From JAWSUT01 sp033549345 (lineage in GTDB: Bacteria; Bacillota; Dethiobacteria; Dethiobacterales; Dethiobacteraceae): a DNA stretch of 64,000 nucleotides. The notes beneath the pieces were generated by a model. It was not told the DNA's origin. It was given only the letters and a program-made list of their open reading frames with translations, and ran no database searches. Shown here in pieces: positions 32,781-41,353 of the stretch (positions are counted from its first letter, which is position 1; the number at the start of each line of letters is the position of its first letter). Position numbers and translations under genes: made by a program. Location: contig JAWSUT010000001.1 in assembly GCA_033549345.1 (NCBI GenBank), positions 1 through 64,000 of the forward strand, given 5' to 3'.

Positions 32781-33611
32781 CTATTGGCTCCAAAGCTGGA
32801 CCCAGACATGGCCCCCACCGGCACCGGACCGGATTTGCATAAATTTATCCGTAGAATTTCTGAATTTAAAATCGATATAATTGGTAACGGTAGCATCACG
32901 GCCGGGAGGGACATAACCGACCTGAATACTGTGGGGATGCCTCTCAACGATTTCCATATCGGCAATCATTGCAACATTATAGATTGTTGTGGCGACCTGG
33001 CACACACCGCCGCCGATTCCTCTGCCGCCTACAACCGGAGCCATACTGTAACCGCGTTCAATTGTGCGCGGACCGGTTACGCCGTTGAATGAAAAGACAT
33101 CCCCCGGACCCAGGACGTAACCGTTCATGTACTTGGCAGCCATATATAGGTTATCTGTCCTGCCTGCACTTCCTCCGCCGCTTGTGCTGTATTCCGCTAC
33201 TTTTGAATTAATTGACCTGAATATTTCTGACGTAATTTCCGGCTCCAGACGTATCAGCGCCAAATCAACACTCTCATTTTCCTGCGCCTGCATAACAGCC
33301 TCAGCTGTTGCCCGCACATCAACCGTAAGACCCGGCAGTTCAGCGACGATAACGTTGTTTTTATTATCATACCGGGCGTTTCTGGGTGCGCGTTCAACCC
33401 GTTCTGCTATCTTTGCCACTTTCTCACGGACTTCTCCCTCTAACAAACTCTCCATCATCACCCCCTCCAGAGTTACTCCGGGTCTGACACCATAAAAGTA
33501 ACGCTTTGCTTTCATCCCCAGATTGAACGAGACAAGTAAAAATGCACAAATCGTTAACACCACAACCAGCGAGGTCAGTTTCAGGTATGCAGCTCTCTTC
33601 TGTTTGGTCAC
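32781..33611 (-). CDS. VanW family protein
   Basis: 276 residues. One membrane helix (about 10-32), a domain like the putative peptidoglycan-binding PG_binding_4 region found before VanW modules (YGVRPGVTLEGV...), then the VanW domain with YVLGPGDVFSFNGVTGPRT, GGGVCQVATTIYNVA and VGYVPPGRDATV. VanW proteins accompany vancomycin-resistance or cell-wall genes; the reaction is unknown. A TTG at 33647 lacks a ribosome-binding site; the GTG at 33611 overlaps the previous stop as GTGA and is preferred. Confidence 0.85.
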   Translation of the reverse strand: MTKQKRAAYLKLTSLVVVLTICAFLLVSFNLGMKAKRYFYGVRPGVTLEGVMMESLLEGEVREKVAKIAERVERAPRNARYDNKNNVIVAELPGLTVDVRATAEAVMQAQENESVDLALIRLEPEITSEIFRSINSKVAEYSTSGGGSAGRTDNLYMAAKYMNGYVLGPGDVFSFNGVTGPRTIERGYSMAPVVGGRGIGGGVCQVATTIYNVAMIADMEIVERHPHSIQVGYVPPGRDATVTNYIDFKFRNSTDKFMQIRSGAGGGHVWVQLWSQ

Positions 33612-34627
33612 TGGCTGATCACATCCATATTTACCGGCGTTGGGCAAAGCAACGTAGAGAGCGTCACCGGTTCATACCCGGATTTGCGCAGCTTCGGAAT
33701 GACCTGACGCAGAAATTGTGCCGTCTGCTCCGTAGGGTGCATGAGTATCAGGCTGCCCCCCTTGGCCTGGTCGAGAATTTTATCCACCATGTAATCCACC
33801 CCGGGCAGCATCCAGTCTACTGTATCCACAGTCCACATCACTACTCTGGCATCTTCGGCTGCCGCAGCAGCCAAAACACGATCACTTAGCTCTCCTCTGT
33901 GAGGACTAAAATAGGCTGGCCGAATCCCGCAGACCTCATAGATTGTATCAGATGCCCTGCGAATATCTGCCACAGCCTCTTCTTTTGTTGCCTGTGCCAT
34001 ACTCAGCGCATCTGAATCTCCGTGACTGGCAATCTCATAACCCTGTTCATAAATTAATTTGGCCATGTCCTTATTTTCCCTTACCCAGCGCCCGACAAGG
34101 AAAAATGTTGCCTGTGCATCAGCCTCCTGCAAAACAGCAAGCATCTCCTGCAAGTATTCATTCCCCCAGGCCACATTAATCAAAAACGTAATCTGAGGCT
34201 TTGCCGGGTTGCCCTGATAAACCGGATGATCCGGGAAAGATTCCAGGGTGACGGTTGCCGGAATTTCCAGGAAAACCGGCTCTATATTTGTCTGGGGCCT
34301 GGCCTGCATCAGGCGGGCAATCGTTTCTTCGACATCCGGCTCCATTCCGTTAATTTCCGGAATCACACCCTGTGTTTCCGGGTCAATGGTTGCATTTACC
34401 GGCTCCATCCGCTTTCCTTCCGTCAGTCGTTCAATAACAATCTTTGCTTCGGCGGCAGTAAACCCGCCCATTTCCTTACCCGCAAAATATACATTCCGGC
34501 TAATGACCCGGGGGTTGCGAACGAAATATCGTGTATAGCTGTGGATACCTGCCAGAACCAGAGCAGCAATGAAAAGCAAAGTGAAGACTTTTTTTCCGCT
34601 CAGTGCATGAAAGCCACTGTAACCCAC
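33608..34627 (-). CDS. Polysaccharide deacetylase-like protein with altered metal site (YlxY-like)
   Basis: 339 residues. Membrane helix at 13-30, a ~90-residue domain similar to that of the VanW neighbour, then a NodB fold from about 145. The metal Asp of motif 1 is missing: TFLINVAWGNE has Asn151 where the active paralogue downstream has TFDVVWEPGE. Motif 2 is SHGDSD (H202 kept, second His replaced by D206). The later WTVDTVDW and LILMHPT motifs are intact. It is thus probably catalytically impaired. Bacillus YlxY, also near pnp and spoVF, is the positional equivalent. GTG start with GGAGG eight bases upstream. Confidence 0.85.
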   Translation of the reverse strand: MGYSGFHALSGKKVFTLLFIAALVLAGIHSYTRYFVRNPRVISRNVYFAGKEMGGFTAAEAKIVIERLTEGKRMEPVNATIDPETQGVIPEINGMEPDVEETIARLMQARPQTNIEPVFLEIPATVTLESFPDHPVYQGNPAKPQITFLINVAWGNEYLQEMLAVLQEADAQATFFLVGRWVRENKDMAKLIYEQGYEIASHGDSDALSMAQATKEEAVADIRRASDTIYEVCGIRPAYFSPHRGELSDRVLAAAAAEDARVVMWTVDTVDWMLPGVDYMVDKILDQAKGGSLILMHPTEQTAQFLRQVIPKLRKSGYEPVTLSTLLCPTPVNMDVISQ

Positions 34628-34640
34628 CTGCTTTCCCTCC

Positions 34641-35369
34641 TCATTCCTGCCCCTTTTCCTTCAGTTCGGTAAAGGGGAGAATTTCATATTCTTTCATTCT
34701 CAGACTCTGAATAATCAAAGGCAATGCATCCACCGCTTGTGAGGCATTGCTGTGCAGGAGAATAATTGCGCCGCTGTGAGTATCATTGGCCACCCGGCCC
34801 ACAATCTTATCCACACCCGGATTAAGCCAATCGTGCGGGTCAACGCTCCATAGCACCACGTTATAGCCTCGTTCAGCGGCAAAATTAAAGACGCGGCTGT
34901 CAAGGTCTCCATAGGGAGGGCGGAAAAGCTCTGATGATACATTGAGCTCTTCTCTGAGGGCCTCTTCCATCAGGTTAAATTCTTTGAGCAATGCTTCGTC
35001 GCTTAGCTCGGTAAGACGTTGATGTGCATACCCGTGGTAACCGATTTCATGGCCGCGGATCAGGATTTCCCGCGCTAAATCCGGATGTTTGCGTACCCAC
35101 TTCCCGGAGAGAAAAAAGGTTCCGCTTACACCGTAACGGTCCAGCACATCCAGGATTCTGCCCGTCTCTCCCGGTTCCCATACCACATCAAATGTCAAAG
35201 CTGCTGCTTTTTCTTCCGTATCAATATAATAGTACGCACCTTTAATCAGTGGCGAGAATACACCCTGTGTAATTTGCCTGTGCAGCAGAAAAGAAATTAA
35301 AACGACGGACACCAGAATAAAAACAAGAACGCGCATTTTCCTTTTTTGCATTCTTTTTTCCCGCAGCAT
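34641..35369 (-). CDS. PdaB-like polysaccharide deacetylase
   Basis: 242 residues with an N-terminal membrane anchor (about 13-29). All NodB motifs are intact: ALTFDVVWEPGE, HEIGYHGYAHQ (HxxxH), RPPYGDLD, WSVDPHDW and IILLHS. The TFD(V/I)xW version of motif 1 is that of PdaB-type sporulation deacetylases, which act on peptidoglycan in cortex formation. GGAAGGTG precedes the ATG. It is first in a set of deacetylase, deacetylase-like and VanW genes with 13-base or overlapping spacing. Confidence 0.92.
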   Translation of the reverse strand: MLREKRMQKRKMRVLVFILVSVVLISFLLHRQITQGVFSPLIKGAYYYIDTEEKAAALTFDVVWEPGETGRILDVLDRYGVSGTFFLSGKWVRKHPDLAREILIRGHEIGYHGYAHQRLTELSDEALLKEFNLMEEALREELNVSSELFRPPYGDLDSRVFNFAAERGYNVVLWSVDPHDWLNPGVDKIVGRVANDTHSGAIILLHSNASQAVDALPLIIQSLRMKEYEILPFTELKEKGQE

Positions 35370-35435
35370 AACACACCTTCCTTTGGGCGCAGGCCGCGCT
35401 TACTAATTGTTATGCATCCGGTATATTAAAAATGC

Positions 35436-35474
35436 AAGGGAAAAAGCCCGGTTAAACCGGGCTTTTTCCCTTTT
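35436..35474. terminator. Strong bidirectional terminator
   Basis: AAGGGAAAAAGCCCGGTT and its complement form an about 17-bp stem with a three-base loop and A/T flanks, just after the ABC-permease gene on the minus strand. Confidence 0.9.
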
Positions 35475-35495
35475 AGCAAATTTATTGTTGCACAA

Positions 35496-36314
35496 CTAAC
35501 GCCACTTGATTGCCAGTTTTTCCAGGAGAACCACTCCCTGATACATGATTGCTGCGGCTACAGAAAGAATGATCACGCTCGTCATCACCAAGTCCAGCCG
35601 GAATACCTGCCCCCCGTAAACGATGAGATAGCCCAACCCCTGTTTGGAGACAAGAAACTCACCGACAATGACACCAACCCAGGAAAGCCCAACATTGATT
35701 TTCAGCGCGGAAACAATGGTTGGAATGCTGGCCGGTAAGATAACTTTCTGTAAAATCTGAAGTTTTGTAGCACCAAATGTTTTTAACAGTTTGATTTTTT
35801 CTCCGTCGACCTGCGAAAACCCTGTGTAAACGCCAAGAACGGTGACAACAACGGAGATAAATAAAGCCATGGCAATAATGGCCGTAATTCCCTGGCCCAT
35901 CCAGACTATGATAATAGGTCCCAGGGCAATCTTAGGCAAGCTGTTTAAAATTACAAGATACGGATCAAGCACTTCTGAGAGAAAGTCAGACCACCACAGG
36001 CACACAGCCATAACAGTACCAAGGATTGTACCCAAAGTAAAGCCGACTACAGTTTCAAAAACCGTGGTCCCCACATGTATATAGAGGACTCCTTCATTGT
36101 GCAAAGAGACAACTGTCCGTAAGATTCTTGACGGCTGACTGCTGATAAAGGGGTCAATCCAGCGCAAAGATGCGGCCAGCTCCCATAATGCCACAAACCC
36201 CAGGAGCAGTAGTATTTGTGTCATCAGAACACGTAAACGATACTGCTTTTGTTTGCGCAGATATGCCCGGTGCTCAGGGGAGAGGAAGGAGTCGGAGCTC
36301 AACTTGTCAGACAT
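35496..36314 (-). CDS. ABC transporter permease, NitT/TauT (SsuC/TauC) type
   Basis: 272 residues with six membrane helices and the BPD_transp_1 EAA loop (KLLKTFGATKLQILQKVILPASIPTI). The family imports nitrate, taurine, alkanesulfonates, pyrimidine precursors and similar anions. The start overlaps the ATP-binding gene by 8 bases. The specificity cannot be read from the permease. Confidence 0.9.
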   Translation of the reverse strand: MSDKLSSDSFLSPEHRAYLRKQKQYRLRVLMTQILLLLGFVALWELAASLRWIDPFISSQPSRILRTVVSLHNEGVLYIHVGTTVFETVVGFTLGTILGTVMAVCLWWSDFLSEVLDPYLVILNSLPKIALGPIIIVWMGQGITAIIAMALFISVVVTVLGVYTGFSQVDGEKIKLLKTFGATKLQILQKVILPASIPTIVSALKINVGLSWVGVIVGEFLVSKQGLGYLIVYGGQVFRLDLVMTSVIILSVAAAIMYQGVVLLEKLAIKWR

Positions 36315-37080
36315 GAATATCCAACTCCTTCCAAATTAAATTGAAGTAATCTTTAAATTCTACTGCTTCACGGCATTTAATCGGTGTTTTCGTATCACAG
36401 GTCAGTACGATATCATGGATCGTTTTGATTGTACCGGGCCTTTTTGTAAAAACCACCACTCTGTCCGCCATGCTAATAGCTTCGGAAATATCATGTGTAA
36501 CGAGGACGGCTGTCTTATTTTCATCTGCAATAATTTGTTTTACTTCGTCGGCAACAACCAGACGTGTCTGGTAATCCAGCGCGGAAAATGCTTCGTCAAG
36601 CAGCATGATCTCAGGATCGATGGCCAGAGTGCGAATCAAAGCTGCACGCTGTCTCATGCCTCCGGAGAGCTGGCTGGGAAAGGCATCTCTGAAGTCATAT
36701 AGTCCGTAACGCTGCAGCAGTTCCTTTGCATAGGCTTTTGCCCGAGATGTGGCTTTTTTCTGAACCTCCAGGCCGAGGATTACGTTTTTCCAGATTGTTC
36801 TCCACTCAAACAACTGGTCACTCTGGGGCATGTAACCCACTTTGGAGGTAGGCCCGGTTACTTTTTGTCCGTTAATGACCACACTGCCTTCTGTGGGTGT
36901 AACCAGGCCGGCCACAATGTTTAAAAGCGTGGATTTACCGCAGCCACTTGGTCCGACTATGCTGATAAATTCCCCTTCATAGATATCCAGAGAAATATCT
37001 TTCAGGGCAGAAGTTTCTCCTTCAGGGCTGTGGAAGTTCATCGCAATGTTGCGGATTTTAACTAAAGGTTCTGCCCTCAT
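36307..37080 (-). CDS. ABC transporter ATP-binding protein, NitT/TauT type
   Basis: 257 residues. Walker A GPSGCGKST, Q-loop MPQSDQL, signature LSGGMRQRAAL, Walker B IMLLDEAFSALD and the switch His in VLVTHDISEA are all present, so it is an active ATPase of the SsuB/TauB group. It lies between the permease and the binding-protein genes. Confidence 0.93.
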   Translation of the reverse strand: MRAEPLVKIRNIAMNFHSPEGETSALKDISLDIYEGEFISIVGPSGCGKSTLLNIVAGLVTPTEGSVVINGQKVTGPTSKVGYMPQSDQLFEWRTIWKNVILGLEVQKKATSRAKAYAKELLQRYGLYDFRDAFPSQLSGGMRQRAALIRTLAIDPEIMLLDEAFSALDYQTRLVVADEVKQIIADENKTAVLVTHDISEAISMADRVVVFTKRPGTIKTIHDIVLTCDTKTPIKCREAVEFKDYFNLIWKELDIHV

Positions 37081-37097
37081 AATATCACTCCTTTCCT

Positions 37098-38105
37098 TTA
37101 CCTGACGGATTCCATGGCCTTTTCGGCAAATTCATTGGTTACAAGCAACTCATACGGTGCACGCTGATCCAGTTCCCCTGCCGTTTCCATAACATCCTGC
37201 AGTCGAGTAAATGCGTCGTTTGTAAAGACGGGGGTAGCTGCCCAGGCATCAATTTCTTTATAGCGTCTGGCCACATTTGCCAGCACAACTACATCTGAAT
37301 CAGGAAATGAGGGGCGAATTACATTGGCTATATCCTCCGGGCTATTCTCTGCAACCCAGATTTGACCCCTGTAGATGGCGTTGGTGAACTTCTGAACAAT
37401 TTCACTGTTTTCTTCCAGGAAACTTTTTCGCGCTGAAAAAACAGTGTAGGGAATCTCTCCGCTGTCTTCTCCTACCGATGCCACAACATAACCGGCGCCT
37501 TCCAGCTCCAGGTTTGTGGCAACAGGCTCAAATAATGTAACATAATCTCCTTCGCCTCCGGTAAAAGCTCCGGCCATCAGCGCAAACTGTATGTTCGTAA
37601 TGACGTCCACATCCACGCCAGGCTCAACACCGTTGTTTTTAAGCACATACTCCAGTGTCATCAGCGGCATGCCTCCGGTCCGTCCACCGATAATCTCTTT
37701 GCCGCGAACATTATCCCATGTAAATTCCGGGTCTGGTTCACGGGCCATTAAGAAAGAACCATCACGTTTGGTCAACTGTGCAAAATTAACCGCATAATCT
37801 TCCTGCCCCTGGTTATACACATAAATCGTTGCCTCAGGCCCCATAAAACCGATGTCAGCCTGGCCGGACAGCAGAGCCGTCATGACCTTATCAGCACCCT
37901 GTCCGTTCGTTAATTCCAGGTCGATTCCTTCATCCTCAAAATAGCCCAGATTGATTGCCGCATACATCGGAGCATAAAACACGGAATGTGTCACTTCATT
38001 GAGCCTGACTTTTGTCAGGGTGTCCTGCCTGCTGCATCCCCCCAGCAAACCGGCAGCAACTACCAGCATTAAAAACACCGTCAACACACAAAACCACTTC
38101 TTCAC
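37098..38105 (-). CDS. Substrate-binding lipoprotein of the NitT/TauT ABC importer
   Basis: 335 residues. Signal with lipobox LLGGC (about residue 24), then an NMT1/SsuA-like periplasmic-binding fold: VTHSVFYAPMYAAINLGYFEDEGIDL, MTALLSGQADIGFMGPE, and GYVVASVGEDSGEIPYTVF. NMT1-type proteins bind thiamine precursors, sulfonates, nitrate or others. No sulfonatase, thiamine or nitrate gene is nearby and I see no TPP riboswitch before it. GTG start behind GGAGTATT. Confidence 0.9.
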   Translation of the reverse strand: MKKWFCVLTVFLMLVVAAGLLGGCSRQDTLTKVRLNEVTHSVFYAPMYAAINLGYFEDEGIDLELTNGQGADKVMTALLSGQADIGFMGPEATIYVYNQGQEDYAVNFAQLTKRDGSFLMAREPDPEFTWDNVRGKEIIGGRTGGMPLMTLEYVLKNNGVEPGVDVDVITNIQFALMAGAFTGGEGDYVTLFEPVATNLELEGAGYVVASVGEDSGEIPYTVFSARKSFLEENSEIVQKFTNAIYRGQIWVAENSPEDIANVIRPSFPDSDVVVLANVARRYKEIDAWAATPVFTNDAFTRLQDVMETAGELDQRAPYELLVTNEFAEKAMESVR

Positions 38106-38141
38106 AATACTCCTTCCCTCCCCAAATAGTGTACGTTCACA

Positions 38142-38147
38142 ATTATA
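38142..38147 (-). promoter_or_regulatory. Possible -10 for the ABC importer
   Basis: TATAAT on the minus strand about 37 bases before the GTG; no convincing -35. Confidence 0.3.
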
Positions 38148-38255
38148 ATATTACAGCTTTAATTTTGTGTGACGCCGCGATTCCTGAACCAAACAGTCTA
38201 CCCGGGCATATATATGGGTATGCAGATGATATTCTATATGGTAGGGGGGGTAAGT

Positions 38256-38564
38256 ATGCAATACTATCCTGTATCACTTTCAATCCGGACGGATAAATCG
38301 CAATATACAGGGTACGAGAATGTCATAATTACAGTGTTTGTTGCAAAAGACGGTGTGCCGTCAAAAGGGGAGCGGATTCGCCTCCTTATTTTCCAGCCCT
38401 CTGGCAAACGTATTTTTAACAGTCGACTGACAACAGATTCCTTTGGTGTTGCGGTTGCCTTATTCCACCTGCAAAAACCAAAGGTTTCCGGCAACTACTC
38501 GGTTGAGGCTCACAGCACTGACGGCTCAATGGGCCTGTCATCATTTTTAGTCTTCTCCGACTAA
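38256..38564 (+). CDS. Small beta-sandwich protein (macroglobulin MG2-like)
   Basis: 102 residues. The pattern YPVSLSIRTDKSQYTGYENVIITVFVAKDGVPSKGERIRLLIF followed by TDSFGVAVALFHL and GNYSVEAHSTDGS is like one MG2/Big-type beta-sandwich domain that usually occurs as part of larger surface proteins. No signal peptide is visible. The ATG at 38256 follows GGGGGGG by five bases; the longer open frame upstream is poor. Its role is unknown. Confidence 0.6.
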   Translation: MQYYPVSLSIRTDKSQYTGYENVIITVFVAKDGVPSKGERIRLLIFQPSGKRIFNSRLTTDSFGVAVALFHLQKPKVSGNYSVEAHSTDGSMGLSSFLVFSD

Positions 38565-38672
38565 ATGAAGACGCGGGGACAGGTTCCGCGTCTTCATTTC
38601 TCCAGGTTTTTAAATTTTCCGCATCGATTCCGACATCAAATGAAGACAGTGGAACCTGTCCCCGCGTCTTCA
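38563..38672. repeat. Inverted pair of REP-like palindromes
   Basis: Two ~35-base units lie head to head: 38563-38599 and 38638-38672. They share TGAAGACGCGGGGACAGGTT plus CC in opposite orientation, and each can fold alone because it begins and ends in GAAGAC/GTCTTC. The 38-base centre has no pairing. They lie between convergent genes (the upstream stop codon is at its edge). This layout is like REP/BIME elements moved by Y1-type transposases (inference). Confidence 0.75.
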
Positions 38673-38707
38673 AAAAAAAGAACATAAACGGTTTCGTTTA
38701 TGTTCTT
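38672..38707 (-). terminator. Terminator overlapping the pnp stop
   Basis: AAGAACATAAACG/CGTTTATGTTCTT stem with a four-base loop and T8 on the minus strand; the stem covers the last pnp codons. Confidence 0.9.
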
Positions 38708-40869
38708 CTGGGGCGTCTGTCGTTGCCGCCGCGGCGGTTGTCACGGCGGTCTTCGCGTTTTGGCACCGGTTCTTCTTCCACCATTTTACCTTCGGCATTG
38801 GGAATTGCTGCACGGCGGGACAGGTCGATCCGTCCGCGGTCGTCGATACCAATGACTTTCACCGGAATTTCATCGCCGAGGTTAACCACATCTTCGGTCT
38901 TTTCCACCCGTTCGTGAGCAAGCCTTGAGATGTGGACGAGCCCTTCTTTGCCTGGCAGTACTTCCACAAAAGCTCCGTATTTTTCAACCCTCGTTACTTT
39001 GCCCATATAGGTCTCGCCGGGCTCCACGTCTTTGGTCAGGCTCTCAATCATCTGCATGGCCCTCTTGCCGCTCTCCGGGCTGACTGCGGCAATATAGATT
39101 GTGCCGTCGGGCTCAATATCGATGTCTGCGTCTGTCTCCGCCACAATCTTGTTGATCATTTTCCCACCGGGGCCGATTACATCGCGGATTTTATCGGGAT
39201 GAATCTGCATGGTGATAATACGCGGTGCATAGGGAGACATCTCTTCTCTGGGCTCCGGAATGACGTCGGTCATCTTACCCATTATATACATATAACCGTC
39301 TTTGGCCTGAGCCAGTGCGCGTGAGAGAATTTCCCGGGACAACCCCCCGACCTTAATATCCATTTGCAGAGCGGTTATACCGTCCCGTGTTCCGGCTACT
39401 TTAAAGTCCATATCGCCAAGGAAATCTTCCATGCCCTGAATATCACTGAGGATGGCAACGTCGTCACCTTCCTTAATCAGGCCCATGGCCACACCGGAAA
39501 CAGGTTTTTTAATGGGTACACCGGCATCCATCATTGACAGGGTGGAGCCGCAGACACTGCCCATGGAAGTGGAACCGTTTGACTCGACCACTTCAGATAC
39601 CAGGCGGATTGTGTAAGGAAAATCATCCTGGGAAGGGAGCACAGGGACCAGTGCGCGTTCCGCCAGTGCGCCATGGCCAATATCCCGCCGGCTGGCACCG
39701 CGCATAAAGCCTGCTTCACCCACACTGTAAGGCGGAAAGTTGTAATGATGCATATAGCGCTTCGACTCTTCAAGGCCCAAACCGTCCAGACGCTGGACTT
39801 CACCGGGTGCGCCGAGTGTGCAAACATTGAGCACCTGGGTTTGCCCGCGGGTAAACAAACCGGAACCGTGTGTCCTGGGCAAAACACCTACTTCACAGGT
39901 AATGGGGCGGATTTCATCGGACTTACGGCCGTCGGGGCGAAGGTTCTCACTGATAATCATGGTACGCATGGTTTCCTTGACAAGTGCTTCAAAGGTTACA
40001 CGGACATCACGCTCATGTTCCGGATGGGTTTCCGCAAAATGTGCTATCGCTTCCTTCTTCGCAGCGTCAATGGCTGCCTCACGGGCTTGTTTTTCCACGG
40101 TACGTACCGCTTCGGCAACTTTCTCCTGTGCAAAAGTACGGACCTGTGCTGCTAATTCTGCATCAGCTTCAAAGGTTTTAACTTCCATCTTTTCCGGAGC
40201 AAGCTCGGCTATCATCTGGTCCTGCAACTTAATGACACCCTGGTTGGCTTCATGGCCCGTCATGATTGCTTCAAGCACTTCATCTTCCGTCAGCTCACCG
40301 GCACCGGCTTCGACCATCATAATCGCATCCCGGGTGCTGGCCACAACCAAATGAAGACGGGATTCTTCCGCCTGCGCCTGGTTCGGGTTGATTACCGGCT
40401 TTCCGTCTATCCAACCGACAACAACGGCACTAATCGGGCCGGCAAAGGGTATATTGGAGACGGAGAGTGCCGCAGACGCGCCGCAAATAGAGAGTACTTC
40501 CGGAGGATTGTCCTGGTCTACGGAAAGGACTGTCGTCACAATATGTACTGCATTCCGGAACCCTTTGGGAAACAGGGGCCGGCACGGCCTGTCCGTAAGG
40601 CGGGCAGTGAGAATTGCTTTTTCTGTCGGGCGACCTTCACGCTTAATAAATCCACCCGGGATTTTACCGACTGCGTAGGACCGTTCTTCGTAATCCACTG
40701 TCAGCGGGAAAAAATCAATTCCCTCCCGGGGTTCGGCAGAAGCTGTAGCCGTTACCAGCACAACGGTGTCTCCGTAGCGCAACACAACGGCTCCATTTGC
40801 CTGCTTGGCTATACGGCCGGTCTCGATACTCAACTCTCTGCCGGCCAATTCCATTTTATACGTCTTCAT
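38698..40869 (-). CDS. pnp: Polyribonucleotide nucleotidyltransferase (PNPase)
   Basis: 723 residues: two RNase PH-like domains with the helical linker between them (the first from 10, the second from about 310, with DGRKSDEIRPITCEVG and RTHGSGLFTRGQTQ), then a KH domain (HPDKIRDVIGPGGKMI) and an S1 domain (GETYMGKVTRVEKYGAFVEVLPGKEG). The end is a basic Arg-rich tail. It degrades RNA phosphorolytically from the 3' end. GAGGATG precedes the ATG. It follows rpsO as in most bacteria. Confidence 0.97.
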   Translation of the reverse strand: MKTYKMELAGRELSIETGRIAKQANGAVVLRYGDTVVLVTATASAEPREGIDFFPLTVDYEERSYAVGKIPGGFIKREGRPTEKAILTARLTDRPCRPLFPKGFRNAVHIVTTVLSVDQDNPPEVLSICGASAALSVSNIPFAGPISAVVVGWIDGKPVINPNQAQAEESRLHLVVASTRDAIMMVEAGAGELTEDEVLEAIMTGHEANQGVIKLQDQMIAELAPEKMEVKTFEADAELAAQVRTFAQEKVAEAVRTVEKQAREAAIDAAKKEAIAHFAETHPEHERDVRVTFEALVKETMRTMIISENLRPDGRKSDEIRPITCEVGVLPRTHGSGLFTRGQTQVLNVCTLGAPGEVQRLDGLGLEESKRYMHHYNFPPYSVGEAGFMRGASRRDIGHGALAERALVPVLPSQDDFPYTIRLVSEVVESNGSTSMGSVCGSTLSMMDAGVPIKKPVSGVAMGLIKEGDDVAILSDIQGMEDFLGDMDFKVAGTRDGITALQMDIKVGGLSREILSRALAQAKDGYMYIMGKMTDVIPEPREEMSPYAPRIITMQIHPDKIRDVIGPGGKMINKIVAETDADIDIEPDGTIYIAAVSPESGKRAMQMIESLTKDVEPGETYMGKVTRVEKYGAFVEVLPGKEGLVHISRLAHERVEKTEDVVNLGDEIPVKVIGIDDRGRIDLSRRAAIPNAEGKMVEEEPVPKREDRRDNRRGGNDRRPRRT

Positions 40870-40896
40870 TCTAAAACATCCTCTCTGATTCTGATG

Positions 40897-40923
40897 GAAA
40901 AAGCGGGGTTACCCCCGCTTTTG
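40897..40923 (-). terminator. Terminator/attenuator between rpsO and pnp
   Basis: AAAAAGCGGGG/CCCCGCTTTT stem, loop of a few bases, T run on the minus strand, 26 bases past rpsO. Confidence 0.85.
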
Positions 40924-40948
40924 TCACTGTATGACCGATACCGGGGAA

Positions 40949-41218
40949 CTACTTGCGCAGCTTTAGCTTGGCCAAAATACTGCGGTAGCGCTCGGCGTCG
41001 ATTTTTTTCAGGTAATTGAGCAGACCCCTGCGCTGGCCAACCATCTTCAAGAGGCCACGACGGGAGTGGTGGTCTTTTTTGTGCTCTTTTAAATGCTCCG
41101 TCAGGTAGTTAATCCTTTCGGTCAGCAGAGCGATCTGAACTTCAGGTGAGCCTGTATCGTGGTCATGCAAACGATACGTATTAATGACATCCTGTTTCCG
41201 TGTTGTATCCATGCTCAT
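40949..41218 (-). CDS. rpsO: Ribosomal protein S15
   Basis: 89 residues; RLHDHDTGSPEVQIALLTERI and LKEHKKDHHSRRGLLKMVGQRR are the 16S-binding signature. AAGGAGG precedes the ATG. It has its own promoter and a structured leader that may serve autoregulation. Confidence 0.98.
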   Translation of the reverse strand: MSMDTTRKQDVINTYRLHDHDTGSPEVQIALLTERINYLTEHLKEHKKDHHSRRGLLKMVGQRRGLLNYLKKIDAERYRSILAKLKLRK

Positions 41219-41260
41219 GCTTTCACCTCCTTAAAAATTCTCTGACCCCCGTTAAGCCAA

Positions 41261-41292
41261 GGCAAACGTCGGAGAAATCGATTACCCGAGCC
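41261..41292 (-). promoter_or_regulatory. rpsO: Stem-loop in the rpsO leader
   Basis: GGC..TCGG pairs with CCGA..GCC in the ~85-base leader between the rpsO promoter and its ribosome-binding site. S15 commonly represses its own mRNA through such a leader (known in several phyla); a match to a defined motif is not claimed. Confidence 0.45.
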
Positions 41293-41309
41293 TAAGGTTG
41301 ACAACCTGT

Positions 41310-41338
41310 ATTGTATCACATCCATATAGTGTTGGCAA
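41310..41338 (-). promoter_or_regulatory. rpsO: SigA-type promoter for rpsO
   Basis: TTGCCA (41333-41338), 17 bases, TACAAT (41310-41315) on the minus strand, between ribF and rpsO. Confidence 0.82.
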
Positions 41339-41353
41339 GAAATGCAATTCCCC

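Noticed and set aside
38106..38255. Search for a TPP or other riboswitch before the NMT1-type binding-protein gene
   Set aside because: No CTGAGA-type thi-box or other conserved core was seen on the minus strand, so a thiamine-precursor role is not supported.
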